This document shows, in pieces, positions 33,349 through 43,652 of a stretch of 61,672 nucleotides of DNA. Under the pieces are notes generated by a model that did not search any database, had not been told where the DNA came from, and worked only from the letters and a program-made list of their open reading frames with translations. Origin of the DNA: Chthoniobacter flavus (GTDB taxonomy: Bacteria > Verrucomicrobiota > Verrucomicrobiia > Chthoniobacterales > JACTMZ01); contig CAMDUL010000016.1 in NCBI GenBank assembly GCA_945878135.1, positions 1 through 61,672 of the forward strand, given 5' to 3'. The position numbers were made by a program, and so were the translations under genes. Position 1 is the first letter of the stretch, and every line of letters begins with the position of its first letter.

Positions 33349-34479
33349 ATGAAACTCAAGCCCTTCCTCATCGCGCTGGCCATCGTCCTTGCTTTGGCCG
33401 GTGCGGTGGCCGGGATCAAAGCGCTCCAGATCGGGGCTTTGATTGCTTCCGGGGAAAAGGAACAGGCGCCGGTCGAGACGGTCAGCACGGCGGCGGCCGA
33501 AGGGCAGCGCTGGGAGCGTTCGGTCGAGTCCGTCGGTTCGCTGCGCGCGGTGCAGGGCGCGGAATTGAGCACCGAGGAATCCGGCGTGGTCGCGGCCATC
33601 CGTTTCGAAAACGGCCAGGAGGTCCAAGAGGGCGATCTTTTGGTCGAACTGGACACCCAGACCGAGCAGGCGAACTTGCGGTCGGCCGAGGCCGAGCAGG
33701 ACCTGGCGCGGACGGTTTACGAGCGCACCTTGCGGCTGCGACAGAACAGCACCGTGCCGCAGTCCGACCTCGACGCCGCGCAGTCGCAGTTGCGCAAAAT
33801 GACGGCGCTGGTCGAGCAGTTGAAAGCGACCATCCGGAAAAAGCAGATCAGCGCGCCCTTCAGCGGGCGTCTCGGCATCCGCGAAGTCAACGTCGGGCAA
33901 TTCGTCAACCACGGCGACCGCATTGTCTCGCTGCAATCGCTTGATCCCATCTACATCGACTTTCTCCTCCCGCAGCAGCTCATCGCGGGGTTGCGTCCGG
34001 GCCAGCCGGTCAAGGTCATCACCGACGTCTATCCCGACCGGTCCTTCGCCGGCGAGTTGACTGCGATCAACGCCGAGATCGACCGCGTGACGCGCAACAT
34101 CCGGCTGCAGGGAACCTTGGCCAATCCGCAGGGCGCGTTGCGTCCGGGCATGTTCGCGCGCGTCATACTCACCCTGGGCGAGCCGGAAGACGTGGTGGCC
34201 GTTCCCGCCACGGCGGTGCTGAGCGCGCCCTACGGCGACACGGTCTTCGTGGTGAGCGGAAAAACCGACGAAGAGGGAAAAAAGACCCTGGTCGCCGAGC
34301 AGCGCTTCGTGCGCACCGGCCGCGCGATGGGCGATTTTGTCTCGGTGACGGAAGGGGTGAAGGCCGGGGAGACGGTGGTGACAGCGGGTGTTTTCAAGCT
34401 GCGCAACGGCGCGACGATTGAAGTGAACAACGAATTGGCGCCGGAGCCTTCGCTGACGCCGGCTCCCGCCGATACATGA
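33349..34479 (+). CDS. RND efflux periplasmic adaptor (membrane fusion protein)
   Basis: 376 residues. N-terminal membrane anchor (about 5-25), then barrel-sandwich halves around a coiled-coil hairpin (about 95-160: TEQANLRSAEAEQDLARTVYE, DAAQSQLRKMTALVEQLKATI), the second lipoyl half SAPFSGRLGIREVNVGQFVNHGDRIVSL, a beta-barrel and a membrane-proximal domain. It links the inner-membrane pump encoded next to an outer-membrane channel, not present here. The stop overlaps the pump start by four bases. Confidence 0.93.
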   Translation: MKLKPFLIALAIVLALAGAVAGIKALQIGALIASGEKEQAPVETVSTAAAEGQRWERSVESVGSLRAVQGAELSTEESGVVAAIRFENGQEVQEGDLLVELDTQTEQANLRSAEAEQDLARTVYERTLRLRQNSTVPQSDLDAAQSQLRKMTALVEQLKATIRKKQISAPFSGRLGIREVNVGQFVNHGDRIVSLQSLDPIYIDFLLPQQLIAGLRPGQPVKVITDVYPDRSFAGELTAINAEIDRVTRNIRLQGTLANPQGALRPGMFARVILTLGEPEDVVAVPATAVLSAPYGDTVFVVSGKTDEEGKKTLVAEQRFVRTGRAMGDFVSVTEGVKAGETVVTAGVFKLRNGATIEVNNELAPEPSLTPAPADT

Positions 34480-37400
34480 GCCTGCGCCGTCTGGCCCGGC
34501 CGGGCAACGGCTCGGGAAACTTCACGGATCTGTTCATCCGCCGTCCGGTGCTCGCCGTGGTGGTGGCCCTGCTCCTGCTGGTGGCGGGCACCCAGGCGAT
34601 TTTCACGCTCACCGTCCGGCAGTATCCGCGCAGCGACAACGCGTCGGTCACCATCACCACGGTTTACATCGGGGCCAACGCGGAGCTGGTCCGCGGCTTC
34701 ATCACCACGCCGATCGAGCGGGCCATCGCCTCGGCCGACGGCATCGATTACCTCGAGTCGCAAAGTTCGCAGGGCCTTTCCGTCATCACCGCGCGGCTCA
34801 AGCTCAACCATGATCCCACCGATGCGTTGGCCGAGATCAGTTCCAAGGTGGACCAGGTGCGCAGCGACTTGCCGCCGGAGGCGGAGGTGCCGGTCCTCAA
34901 TATCGTCAGCGCCGATTCCGAGCGCGCCGCGGCTTACCTGCGTTTTGTCTCCGACATCCTGCAACCGAACGAAATCACCGACTACCTGGCGCGGGTGGTG
35001 CAGCCGCGGCTGACCGCGGTGCCGGGGGTCCAGCGGGCGGAAATTCTCGGGGGACGGGTGTTTGCCATGCGCATCTGGCTCAAGCCGGAGCGGATGGCCG
35101 CGCTCAATATCAGCCCCGCGCAGGTGCGGCGGGCCCTGGCCGGCAACAACTACCTCTCCGCCGTGGGCCAGACCAAGGGCGCGCTGGTCACGGTCAACCT
35201 CACGGCGAACACCGATCTGCGGACCGTCGGGGAATTCAAAAACCTGGTCCTGCGCGAAAGCGGCGGCGCCGTGGTCAGACTCGAGGACGTGGCGGACGTG
35301 GTGCTCGGCGCGGAGGACTACGATTCCGCCGTGCGCTTTTCCGGCGAGCAGGCCGTCTTCATGGGCGTGTGGGTCATGCCGACGGCCAACACGCTTGACG
35401 TGATCAAAGCGGTCCGGGCGGAGCTGGAAAAACTCAAAAAAGAACTTCCCGCGGGCTTGGACGCCGGGATCGGCTACGATTCCACGGTTTACATCACCGG
35501 CGCCATCACCGAGGTGCTCAAGACGCTGGCCGAGACGCTGCTCATCGTGGTCATTGTCATATTCCTTTTCCTCGGTTCGGTGCGCGCGGTGCTCGTTCCG
35601 GTGGTGGCCATCCCGCTGTCCATCCTCGGCGCCATCTTTCTCATGCAGGCCTTCGGCTTCACCGTGAACCTCCTCACTTTGCTGGCCATCGTGTTGTGCG
35701 TGGGCCTGGTCGTCGACGACGCGATCGTCATCGTGGAAAATGTGGAACGCCACATGGCCAACGGTTTGGCGCCGTTCGACGCGGCGCTCAAGGGCGCGCG
35801 GGAGCTGGTCGGCCCGGTCATTTCCATGACCATCACCCTCGCTGCCGTGTATCTGCCGATCGGGCTGCAGGGCGGTCTCACCGGATCCTTGTTCCGCGAG
35901 TTCGCCTTCACCCTGGCCGGGGCGGTCTTCGTTTCCGGCATCGTGGCGCTGACCATTTCCCCGGCGATGAGCGCGAAGCTGCTCAAGCCCGGTTTTCAAG
36001 AGCACGGCCTGGCCGGCGTGATCACCCGCGGGTTCAACCGCCTGCGCGATGTCTACGGCGCGGCCCTGGACAAAGTTCTCGCGGCGCGTCCGGCGGCCTA
36101 TTTCGTCTGGGCCGTCATCGCGTTCCTCTGCCTGCCGATGTTCATCATGTCGCCCGGCGAGCTGGCCCCGGACGAGGACCAGGGGGTCATCTTCGGCATT
36201 GTCGAGGCGCCGGCCAACGCCACGCTGGAGGAGACGGCGCGCTATGCCGATGCGGCGACGCGCATTTTCCTCGATACCCCGGAGGCGGCCTACACCTTCC
36301 AGCTGACCCAGCCGACCTCGGGGTTCGGCGGCATGGTGCTCAAGCCGTGGAGCGAACGCGAGCGGACGCCGAAAGAAATCCTGCCCGATGTCGCGCAGCA
36401 ACTTTCGCGTCTGGCCGGGGTGAACATGTTTCCCGTCACGCCCCCGGCGTTGCCGGGCGGGGGGAATTTTCCCGTGGAATTCGTCCTCGCCTCGACCGCC
36501 GAGCCGCGGCAAATCCTCGAGATCGCGCGCGAGCTGCAGAAAAAAGCGACGGCCAGCGGGATGTTCGCGTTCCCGCCGATCATCGACACGAGGATCGACC
36601 AGCCGCAGGCGGAAATCGTCCTCGATCGCGACAAGGTCGCCTCCTACGGACTCGACCTCCGGCAGATCGGGGAAGATGTCTCCGCCATGGTGGGCGGGAA
36701 TTATGTCAACCGCTTCAACATCGGCGGACGCAGCTACAAGGTCATCCCCCAGATCAAGCGGGCCGGCCGGCTCAACCCCGACCAGTTGCAGAGCATTTAT
36801 GTCACCGGACCGGAAGGCCGCCTCATCCCGCTCGGCTCGGTGGCCACGCTCGAAACCACGGCGCAGCCGCGCTCGCTCAACCGTTTCCAGCAGCTCAACG
36901 CGGTCAAACTGAGCGGCGTGGCCATCCGCCCGCTCGACGAGGCCCTGCGTTTCCTCGAGGACGAGGCGGCGAAAATCATGCCCCCGGGCTATGTCATCGA
37001 TTACACCGGCGAGTCGCGCCAACTGCGGGCCGAGGGCAGCAAATTCCTCCCGTCGCTGGCCCTGGCCCTCGTGCTGATTTTCCTCGTGCTCGCCGCGCAA
37101 TTCAACAGCTTCCGCGATCCCTTCATCATCCTCCTCGGCTCCGTGCCGCTGGCCATGTTCGGCGCGCTGGTCTTCACCTTCCTGAAAATGCCGGCGCCCA
37201 ATGTGCCGTTCTGGACGGACGGCTGGACAACCACGCTCAACATCTACTCGCAGGTCGGGCTGGTCACGCTGGTCGGCTTGATCGCGAAGAACGGCATCCT
37301 CATCGTGGAGTTCGCCAACCGCCGCCAGCTCGAGGGGCTCGGCAAACTCGCGGCCGTGCGCGAGGCCGCGCGGGTGCGGCTGCGCCCGATTTTGATGACC

Positions 37401-37616
37401 AGCTTGGCCACCGTGGCCGGACATTTCCCGCTGGTCCTTGTCACCGGCGCGGGCGCCGCCGCGCGCAATTCCATCGGTCTGGTCCTCGTCGGCGGCATGG
37501 CCATCGGGACGATTTTCACCCTCTTCATCATTCCCTGCCTTTACATGCTCATGGCCCGGGACCGGGCCAAGGAATCGTCCAATCCCTACGACGCGCCGGA
37601 AGCGGCGCGGGCTTGA
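34476..37616 (+). CDS. RND efflux transporter, HAE1/AcrB-type
   Basis: 1046 residues, full length for the family, with 12 predicted helices and two large periplasmic loops. Helix 1 follows TDLFIRRPVLAVVVALLLL; helix 4 has the proton-relay Asp pair in CVGLVVDDAIVIVENVERH; the second half has GLIAKNGILIVEFANRR and RLRPILMTSLATVAGHFPLVL. Functions as proton-driven exporter of drugs or metabolites with the adaptor upstream. Translationally coupled to it by ATGA. No local regulator gene is seen. Confidence 0.95.
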   Translation: MSLRRLARPGNGSGNFTDLFIRRPVLAVVVALLLLVAGTQAIFTLTVRQYPRSDNASVTITTVYIGANAELVRGFITTPIERAIASADGIDYLESQSSQGLSVITARLKLNHDPTDALAEISSKVDQVRSDLPPEAEVPVLNIVSADSERAAAYLRFVSDILQPNEITDYLARVVQPRLTAVPGVQRAEILGGRVFAMRIWLKPERMAALNISPAQVRRALAGNNYLSAVGQTKGALVTVNLTANTDLRTVGEFKNLVLRESGGAVVRLEDVADVVLGAEDYDSAVRFSGEQAVFMGVWVMPTANTLDVIKAVRAELEKLKKELPAGLDAGIGYDSTVYITGAITEVLKTLAETLLIVVIVIFLFLGSVRAVLVPVVAIPLSILGAIFLMQAFGFTVNLLTLLAIVLCVGLVVDDAIVIVENVERHMANGLAPFDAALKGARELVGPVISMTITLAAVYLPIGLQGGLTGSLFREFAFTLAGAVFVSGIVALTISPAMSAKLLKPGFQEHGLAGVITRGFNRLRDVYGAALDKVLAARPAAYFVWAVIAFLCLPMFIMSPGELAPDEDQGVIFGIVEAPANATLEETARYADAATRIFLDTPEAAYTFQLTQPTSGFGGMVLKPWSERERTPKEILPDVAQQLSRLAGVNMFPVTPPALPGGGNFPVEFVLASTAEPRQILEIARELQKKATASGMFAFPPIIDTRIDQPQAEIVLDRDKVASYGLDLRQIGEDVSAMVGGNYVNRFNIGGRSYKVIPQIKRAGRLNPDQLQSIYVTGPEGRLIPLGSVATLETTAQPRSLNRFQQLNAVKLSGVAIRPLDEALRFLEDEAAKIMPPGYVIDYTGESRQLRAEGSKFLPSLALALVLIFLVLAAQFNSFRDPFIILLGSVPLAMFGALVFTFLKMPAPNVPFWTDGWTTTLNIYSQVGLVTLVGLIAKNGILIVEFANRRQLEGLGKLAAVREAARVRLRPILMTSLATVAGHFPLVLVTGAGAAARNSIGLVLVGGMAIGTIFTLFIIPCLYMLMARDRAKESSNPYDAPEAARA

Positions 37617-37635
37617 TTGCCGTATTTCTTGGGAT

Positions 37636-37709
37636 TGTAGCGGCGGTCTGGGACCGCCGGAACCATCGTATCTTTTTTTGGGCACCGACGGTCACGGACC
37701 GCCGCTACA
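37636..37709. repeat. REP-like double-hairpin element
   Basis: A perfect 13-base inverted repeat, TGTAGCGGCGGTC (37636-37648) and GACCGCCGCTACA (37697-37709), encloses two smaller hairpins, CGGCGGTC-TGG-GACCGCCG and CGGTC-ACG-GACCG, and a T-run at 37672-37678. It lies between the efflux pump and the EF-hand gene. It resembles paired REP/BIME elements, and the first hairpin plus T-run could also terminate the pump operon. Confidence 0.6.
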
Positions 37710-37773
37710 CCTCATCAGAGCGGCCGCCTTTCCTCTTGACCGCGTCGTGCCTCTGGAATCATCTGCGGCCTGC

Positions 37774-38202
37774 ATGAAATCATCTTTTCTTCTCCTCGCC
37801 GCCGCGGCCTTGGTCGTTGCCGGATGCGCCACCCAACCCCAGTCCGGCAATGCCGCGCTGATGGACCGTTTCAAACAGGCCGATGCCTCGGGCGACGGCA
37901 AGGTTTCGCGCGACGAGTTCGTCGATTTCATGGTCACCGAGTCCTTCGCCAACTATGACAAAGGCAAGAAAGGCTACGTGACCCTCGAGGAATTCACCGC
38001 GGGAGGCGGCACCCCGGCGACCTACCGCCAAATCGACCGCGACGGGAACGGACGCGTCACCTTGGCCGACGCCAAAGCCAGCAAGATCGTGCGCGAGCAA
38101 TTCGCCATCCCGTTCGATTCCGCCGACACGTCCCGTTCCGGCTACGTGACCTTCGACGAATTCGTCGCCTACCGCGCAGCCGCCGCACCCTACGTGCGCT
38201 GA
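37774..38202 (+). CDS. EF-hand lipoprotein
   Basis: 142 residues. Signal peptide with lipobox VVAGC (Cys 18), so probably a lipid-anchored envelope protein. Four EF-hand-like loops: DASGDGKVSRDEF and DRDGNGRVTLADA are canonical; YDKGKKGYVTLEEF and DTSRSGYVTFDEF are degenerate. Likely calcium-binding. The end overlaps a histidine-kinase remnant on the opposite strand. Confidence 0.85.
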   Translation: MKSSFLLLAAAALVVAGCATQPQSGNAALMDRFKQADASGDGKVSRDEFVDFMVTESFANYDKGKKGYVTLEEFTAGGGTPATYRQIDRDGNGRVTLADAKASKIVREQFAIPFDSADTSRSGYVTFDEFVAYRAAAAPYVR

Positions 38203-38366
38203 GTGCTGCCGGACCCGGGCGGCACCGGCACGGGGAAGAAGAGCTGCAATTCGGCGCCGCCGAGGGCGGATGTTCCGGCCGCGAGTTTCGCACCGTGGTT
38301 GTCCGCCGCGGCTTGGACGATGAAGAGTCGGAGCCCGGTGCCTCGATGGTTTGGTCGCGTGCAAAG
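38190..38366 (-). pseudogene. Histidine-kinase C-terminal remnant (HATPase_c end)
   Basis: In this frame the minus strand reads CTRPNHRGTGLRLFIVQAAADNHGAKLA and then GGAELQLFFPVPVPPG before a TAG. This is the G2-box end of a GHKL ATPase domain, normally FTTKxxGTGLGLFIVQ...GGAxFxLxLP. Upstream there is no ATPase or dimerisation domain, only AT-rich sequence, and Gly is replaced by Arg in the G box. So it is a decayed 3' fragment of a sensor kinase. Confidence 0.7.
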
Positions 38367-38413
38367 GGATTTTGTGCGGCGACCTCCAGCGTTCACAAAA
38401 GCGATAGCTTGCA

Positions 38414-38439
38414 GATAGCTGATATCGATATATGCTATC
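38414..38439. promoter_or_regulatory. Operator of the toxin-antitoxin operon
   Basis: A 26-base near-perfect palindrome: GATAGC, then a perfect ATATCGATAT core (38422-38431), then GCTATC, with only two mismatched bases per arm. A third GATAGC copy lies at 38403-38408. It ends three bases before the antitoxin ATG, where a ribbon-helix-helix antitoxin would autoregulate. Confidence 0.7.
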
Positions 38440-38442
38440 ACA

Positions 38443-38667
38443 ATGAGAACCGTCATCGACGTTCCCGACCAGCTGATAAAGTCATTGGACGAAGTGAGTG
38501 GCACCGAGCAGCGCTCGCGGGCGGCGTTGATCCGCGAGGCCATCGCGGAATTTCTGCGGAAGAAGGCCGGTGCGTCCGCGGAGGCCGCTTTCGGGCTCTG
38601 GAGGGATCGGCAGACCGACAGCCTGCGCTATCAGGATGATCGCCGTGCCGAGTGGGAGAACCGGTGA
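38443..38667 (+). CDS. Ribbon-helix-helix antitoxin
   Basis: 74 residues. MRTVIDVPDQLIKSLDEVSG is the RHH beta strand and first helix, RSRAALIREAIAEFLRKKAG the second helix. The acidic/aromatic tail (LWRDRQTDSLRYQDDRRAEW) would neutralise the toxin. It overlaps the PIN toxin by four bases (GTGA) and its own promoter carries a palindromic operator, the classic layout of a type II toxin-antitoxin operon. Confidence 0.92.
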   Translation: MRTVIDVPDQLIKSLDEVSGTEQRSRAALIREAIAEFLRKKAGASAEAAFGLWRDRQTDSLRYQDDRRAEWENR

Positions 38668-39029
38668 AGGCCGTTTTCGACACGAACATTTTGGTCGACT
38701 ACCTGAACGGGGTTTCGGCGGCGAGGGAAGAGCTGCAGCAATATCGCATCCGGCAGATCAGCATCATCACGTTCATCGAGGTGATGGTCGGTGCCAAAAA
38801 CGCGGCCGAAGAGAGTGCCATCCGCGGCTTTTTGGCCACATTCGAGGTTCTCGAGTTGTCGGCGGAGATCGCGCAGGAGGCGATTGCGATTCGGCAGGAA
38901 CTTCGCTTGAAGATTCCCGATGCGATCGTCTACGCGACGGCCCGGACCCAAGGTTGCATGCTGGTTTCCCGAAATACCAAGGAACTCAAAGAAGATTGGC
39001 CCGATATTCGCATCCCCTACCGCATCTGA
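38664..39029 (+). CDS. PIN-domain toxin (VapC family)
   Basis: 121 residues with a GTG start at 38664 in the overlap with the antitoxin; GGAGAA is six bases upstream. PIN motifs with the acidic metal ligands: VFDTNILVDYL (Asp), TFIEVMVGA (Glu), KIPDAIVYATA (Asp), and LVSRNTKELKE. VapC toxins are RNases that cut tRNA or rRNA and arrest growth until neutralised. Confidence 0.92.
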   Translation: MKAVFDTNILVDYLNGVSAAREELQQYRIRQISIITFIEVMVGAKNAAEESAIRGFLATFEVLELSAEIAQEAIAIRQELRLKIPDAIVYATARTQGCMLVSRNTKELKEDWPDIRIPYRI

Positions 39030-39095
39030 TGATCGTCGCGCCGCGGAGCGTGTCCTTGTGGTGGCTGACTTGAAGCGTGTGGAGAATGGCGATGC

Positions 39096-40265
39096 TCAGC
39101 GCCCGGGGGCCATTTCGAGGAGGTGGCCTTTGAGGTAGGCGGATTCGGGGAGGCCGAGGATGACGGGGTGGTCCGGGCGTTGAATGTAATTGGCGCGGAG
39201 GCGGGCGGTTTTCTTGCCGTCGACCATGGCATCCGTGATGACGTCCAAGAAAAGGGCGTCGCTCACATGATGAGAGCAGCAGAAGGTGGCGAGAAGGCCG
39301 CCGTTGCCGAGGAGTTGCGCGGCGCGGAGGTGGATTTCTTTGTAGCCGCGGAGGGCGTCGTTGAGGCGGGCGCGGTCCCGGGTGAAGCTCGGGGGGTCGA
39401 GGATGATGAGGTCGTATTGGTCGCCGCGGGTGACGGCGGATTTTAGCCAGTCGAAGACGTTGGTTTCGGTGACGTTGAGGCGGACGTTGTTGCGCTGTGC
39501 GTTGGCTTCGATCGCGGCGCAGGCGTCGGCGGAGACGTCGAGAGCGGTGATTTCGCTGGCACCGGCCTTGGCGCAGGCCAAGGCGAAGCCGCCCTGATTG
39601 CTGAAGCAGTCGAGGACGCGTTTACCCTGCGCGTGCTGCGCGACGAGGGCGTAGTTGTCGGCTTGGTCGAGGTAGAGGCCGGTTTTTTGTCCGCCGGGGA
39701 GGTCGAGGCCGAATTGGATACCGGCCAAGGTCACTTCCATCGGTCCGGGGGAGGTGCCGCGGAGGATCGAGGTGTGCAATTCGAGGCCTTCGGCTTTGCG
39801 CACAGGGGCGTCGTTGCGGGCGATGATGCAGCGTGGCTTGAGAATTTCTTCGATCGCGTCCGCGATGAGTTCCAGGCGCTGGTCCATCGCGAGGGTCAGC
39901 GTCTGCATGACAACGCAATCGCCGTAGCGGTCGAGGATCAAACCCGGCAATCCGTCGCTTTCGCTCCAGACTTCGCGGCGGGCGCGGGGGTCGAGTCCGA
40001 GTTTGTCGCGGTATTCACTCGCCATGGTGATCCGGCGGCGGAAGAAGTCGGCGTCGAGGTCCTGACGCTGGCGCGAGAAGCGGCGGGCGGGGATTTTCGA
40101 GCGGCTGTTGTAGATGGCGCTGCCGAGGAAGCGGTCGCGCTGGTCTTTCAATCCGACGACGGCACCGTCCTCCGGCTTGCCGGTGACCTTGAGCACTTCG
40201 TTGTCATGGACCCAATCGTGTCCGTGGAAAACGCGCGCGCGGGGGCGGACAATGATGCTCGCCAT
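39096..40265 (-). CDS. rlmI: 23S rRNA m5C methyltransferase, RlmI-like
   Basis: 389 residues. N-terminal PUA-like domain (about 1-75, IIVRPRARVFHGHDWVHDNEV), then an EEHEE-type linker and a Rossmann SAM domain with VLDCFSNQGGFALACAKAGA, TALDVSADACAAIEANAQRN, LIILDPPSFTR and ATFCCSHHV, the last containing the catalytic Cys. RlmI methylates C1962 of 23S rRNA in E. coli. Five bases separate it from the stop-proximal end of kamA upstream, so they are probably cotranscribed. Confidence 0.92.
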   Translation of the reverse strand: MASIIVRPRARVFHGHDWVHDNEVLKVTGKPEDGAVVGLKDQRDRFLGSAIYNSRSKIPARRFSRQRQDLDADFFRRRITMASEYRDKLGLDPRARREVWSESDGLPGLILDRYGDCVVMQTLTLAMDQRLELIADAIEEILKPRCIIARNDAPVRKAEGLELHTSILRGTSPGPMEVTLAGIQFGLDLPGGQKTGLYLDQADNYALVAQHAQGKRVLDCFSNQGGFALACAKAGASEITALDVSADACAAIEANAQRNNVRLNVTETNVFDWLKSAVTRGDQYDLIILDPPSFTRDRARLNDALRGYKEIHLRAAQLLGNGGLLATFCCSHHVSDALFLDVITDAMVDGKKTARLRANYIQRPDHPVILGLPESAYLKGHLLEMAPGR

Positions 40266-40269
40266 GCGC

Positions 40270-41445
40270 TCAGTATTCGAGGATGGCCTCGGGGCGGACC
40301 ACGGCGGTCGTGTCGCCGGGTTTCTCGGGGTATTCGAAAATGCGGCCCTCGTAGTTGCGCAGGACGACTTTTTCTTTGTCGTGGTAGACGACGTAGCCCG
40401 GACTCACGGGGACTTTGCCGCCGCCGCCCGGGGCGTCGATGACGTATTGCGGCACGGCGTAACCGGTGGTGTGTCCGCGCAGGGATTCGATGATCTCGAG
40501 GCCTTTGGCCACGCTGGTCCGGAGGTGGGCGGACCCATGGATGAGGTCGCACTGGTAGAGGTAGTAGGGGCGGACGCGGCAGCGCAGGAGTTTGTGGATG
40601 AGGGCGCGCATGGTGTCCGGGTCGTCGTTGACCCCGGCGAGGAGCACGCTCTGGTTGCCGAGCGGGATGCCGGCGTCGGCCAGGCGCCCGAGCGCGTCGC
40701 GCACTTCGGTGGTGAGTTCGCGCGGGTGGTTGACGTGCACGCTCATCCAGAGCGGATGGAATTCTTTGAGCATGGCGCAAAGCTCGGGCGTGATGCGCTG
40801 CGGGAGGAAGATGGGGACGCGGGAGCCGATGCGGAGGAATTCGATGTGCGGAAGGGCGCGGAGGCGGGAGAGGATTTTGCGCAGTTTGTCGTCGGAGAGG
40901 AGGAGGGCGTCGCCGCCGGAGAGGAGGACGTCGCGGACTTCGGTGTGTTTTTCGAGGTATCGGAAGGCGGCCTCGAAGTCGGTCTCGAGTTCCTGCTCGC
41001 CGACGCCGCTGACCACGCGGCTGCGGGTGCAGTAACGGCAGTAGCTGGCGCAGCGGTCGGTGACGAGAAGAAGGACGCGGTCGGGGTAGCGGTGGACGAG
41101 GCCGGGGACGGGCATGTGTCCGTCCTCGCCGCAGGGGTCGGACATTTCGCCGGGGGTGACGACGGCTTCGCCGGGGAGCGGGATGACTTGGCGGCGGATC
41201 GGGCAGTTCGGGTTGTCCGGCTCGATGAGGTTGAAGTAGTGCGGGGTGATGGCGAAGGCCAGTTTGTGCGCGGTGAGAAGAAGGCCTTCGCGTTCGGCCG
41301 GCGTGAGGCGGAGGTGTTGCCCGGCTTGCTCCAGCGTGGTGATGCGGTGGCGGAGTTGCCAACGCCAGTCGTTCCACTCGGCTTCGGTGGCCTCGGGCCA
41401 GAAGCCCGGGGCGTGGCTGCGGAAGTCGCGGGAGAGAGGGTTCAT
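40270..41445 (-). CDS. KamA-family radical SAM enzyme (lysine 2,3-aminomutase type)
   Basis: 391 residues. The cluster-binding motif CASYCRYCTR (CxxxCxxC) and the SAM-binding LSGGDALLLSD are intact; HVNHPRELT, NQSVLLAGVNDD and the C-terminal PLP-region GKVPVSPGYVV follow the lysine 2,3-aminomutase pattern. It would interconvert alpha- and beta-lysine using PLP, or act like EpmB on free lysine for EF-P modification. No ablB acetyltransferase or efp/epmA is adjacent, so the role cannot be fixed. Confidence 0.9.
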   Translation of the reverse strand: MNPLSRDFRSHAPGFWPEATEAEWNDWRWQLRHRITTLEQAGQHLRLTPAEREGLLLTAHKLAFAITPHYFNLIEPDNPNCPIRRQVIPLPGEAVVTPGEMSDPCGEDGHMPVPGLVHRYPDRVLLLVTDRCASYCRYCTRSRVVSGVGEQELETDFEAAFRYLEKHTEVRDVLLSGGDALLLSDDKLRKILSRLRALPHIEFLRIGSRVPIFLPQRITPELCAMLKEFHPLWMSVHVNHPRELTTEVRDALGRLADAGIPLGNQSVLLAGVNDDPDTMRALIHKLLRCRVRPYYLYQCDLIHGSAHLRTSVAKGLEIIESLRGHTTGYAVPQYVIDAPGGGGKVPVSPGYVVYHDKEKVVLRNYEGRIFEYPEKPGDTTAVVRPEAILEY

Positions 41446-41508
41446 GAGGCGGGTGGATTTGTCGCCGGGAACAGCGACGCTACAGATGGCAACGCATGCT
41501 CTGACTGC

Positions 41509-42760
<1,252 letters not shown>

Positions 42761-42768
<8 letters not shown>

Positions 42769-43612
42769 GAAAACCGACCGCGAAACGCGGGATGTTTTGA
42801 TAATCCGGGCGGACGGAAATGTCCCGAAATTTGCGAGCCGAAAGGAGGGCGTTAACTGCATCCGCTTGGCCCAAGCCGATTTCCAGCAGGAGGGCGCCAC
42901 CGGGGGCGAGGCGGCCGGGGGCGGTTTCGATGAGGCGGCGGATGAGGTCGAGTCCGTCGGCGCCGCCGTCGAGGGCCGAGGAAGGATCGTGGCGGACTTC
43001 GGGGGCGAGGGACGCGATGTCTTTCGCGGGGATGTAAGGGAGATTGGCGATGATGAGATCGAAGCGGACGTCGCCCGGCGGCAAGAGGTCGGCTTGGTGG
43101 AAGACGATGCGGTCGGTGAGAGCGTGGCGCGCGGTGTTCTCCGCGGCGAGGGCGAGGGCGTCGGGTGAGAGGTCGGTGGCGTGCAGGATGGCGGAGGGAA
43201 GTTCGAGCGCGAGGGTCAGCGCGATGATGCCGCTGCCGGTGCCGATGTCGAGAAGGGTCGCGGCGGGCTTGTCTTTGGTCATCCCGAGGGCGAGTTCGAC
43301 GAGTTGCTCGGTTTCGGGGCGGGGGACGAGGGCGCGTTGGTCGCAGGTGAAGGTGCGTCCGTGAAATTCGGCGGTGCCGAGAACGTGTTGCAACGGTTCG
43401 CGCGTGCCGCGGCGTTTGACCAAGTCGCGCAGCGGGGCGCGTTCGGCTTCGGTCAGTGCACGGTCGAACTGCAGGTAAAGCTCCATGCGCTTGAGACCGA
43501 GCGCGTGGGCGAGGAGGTGCTCGGCGTTGAGGCGCGGGCTTTCCACCCCGCGGTCGGCGAGGTAACGCTCGGTGCCGCGGAGGACTTCGAGCAGCGGGAC
43601 AGTTTCAGGCAT
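42761..43612 (-). CDS. prmC: Peptide chain release factor N5-glutamine methyltransferase
   Basis: 283 residues. Methylates the Gln of the GGQ motif of release factors; its substrate prfA is the next gene upstream, 40 bases away. N-terminal helical domain (1-95) with LVPRPETEQLV, then SAM domain LLDIGTGSGIIALTLA. The substrate loop reads IIANLPYIPA; canonical PrmC has NPPY, so one Pro is replaced by Leu. The overall arrangement leaves little doubt about the call. Confidence 0.92.
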
Positions 43613-43652
43613 GGCAAGGGTGGCGGACGAGCGGGTCGCTCGTCCCCGGCTT

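Noticed and set aside
34230..37685. 1151-codon minus-strand frame opposite the RND pump
   Set aside because: Rich in Asp/His/Gly/Arg as expected from the complement of a membrane-protein gene; no motif.
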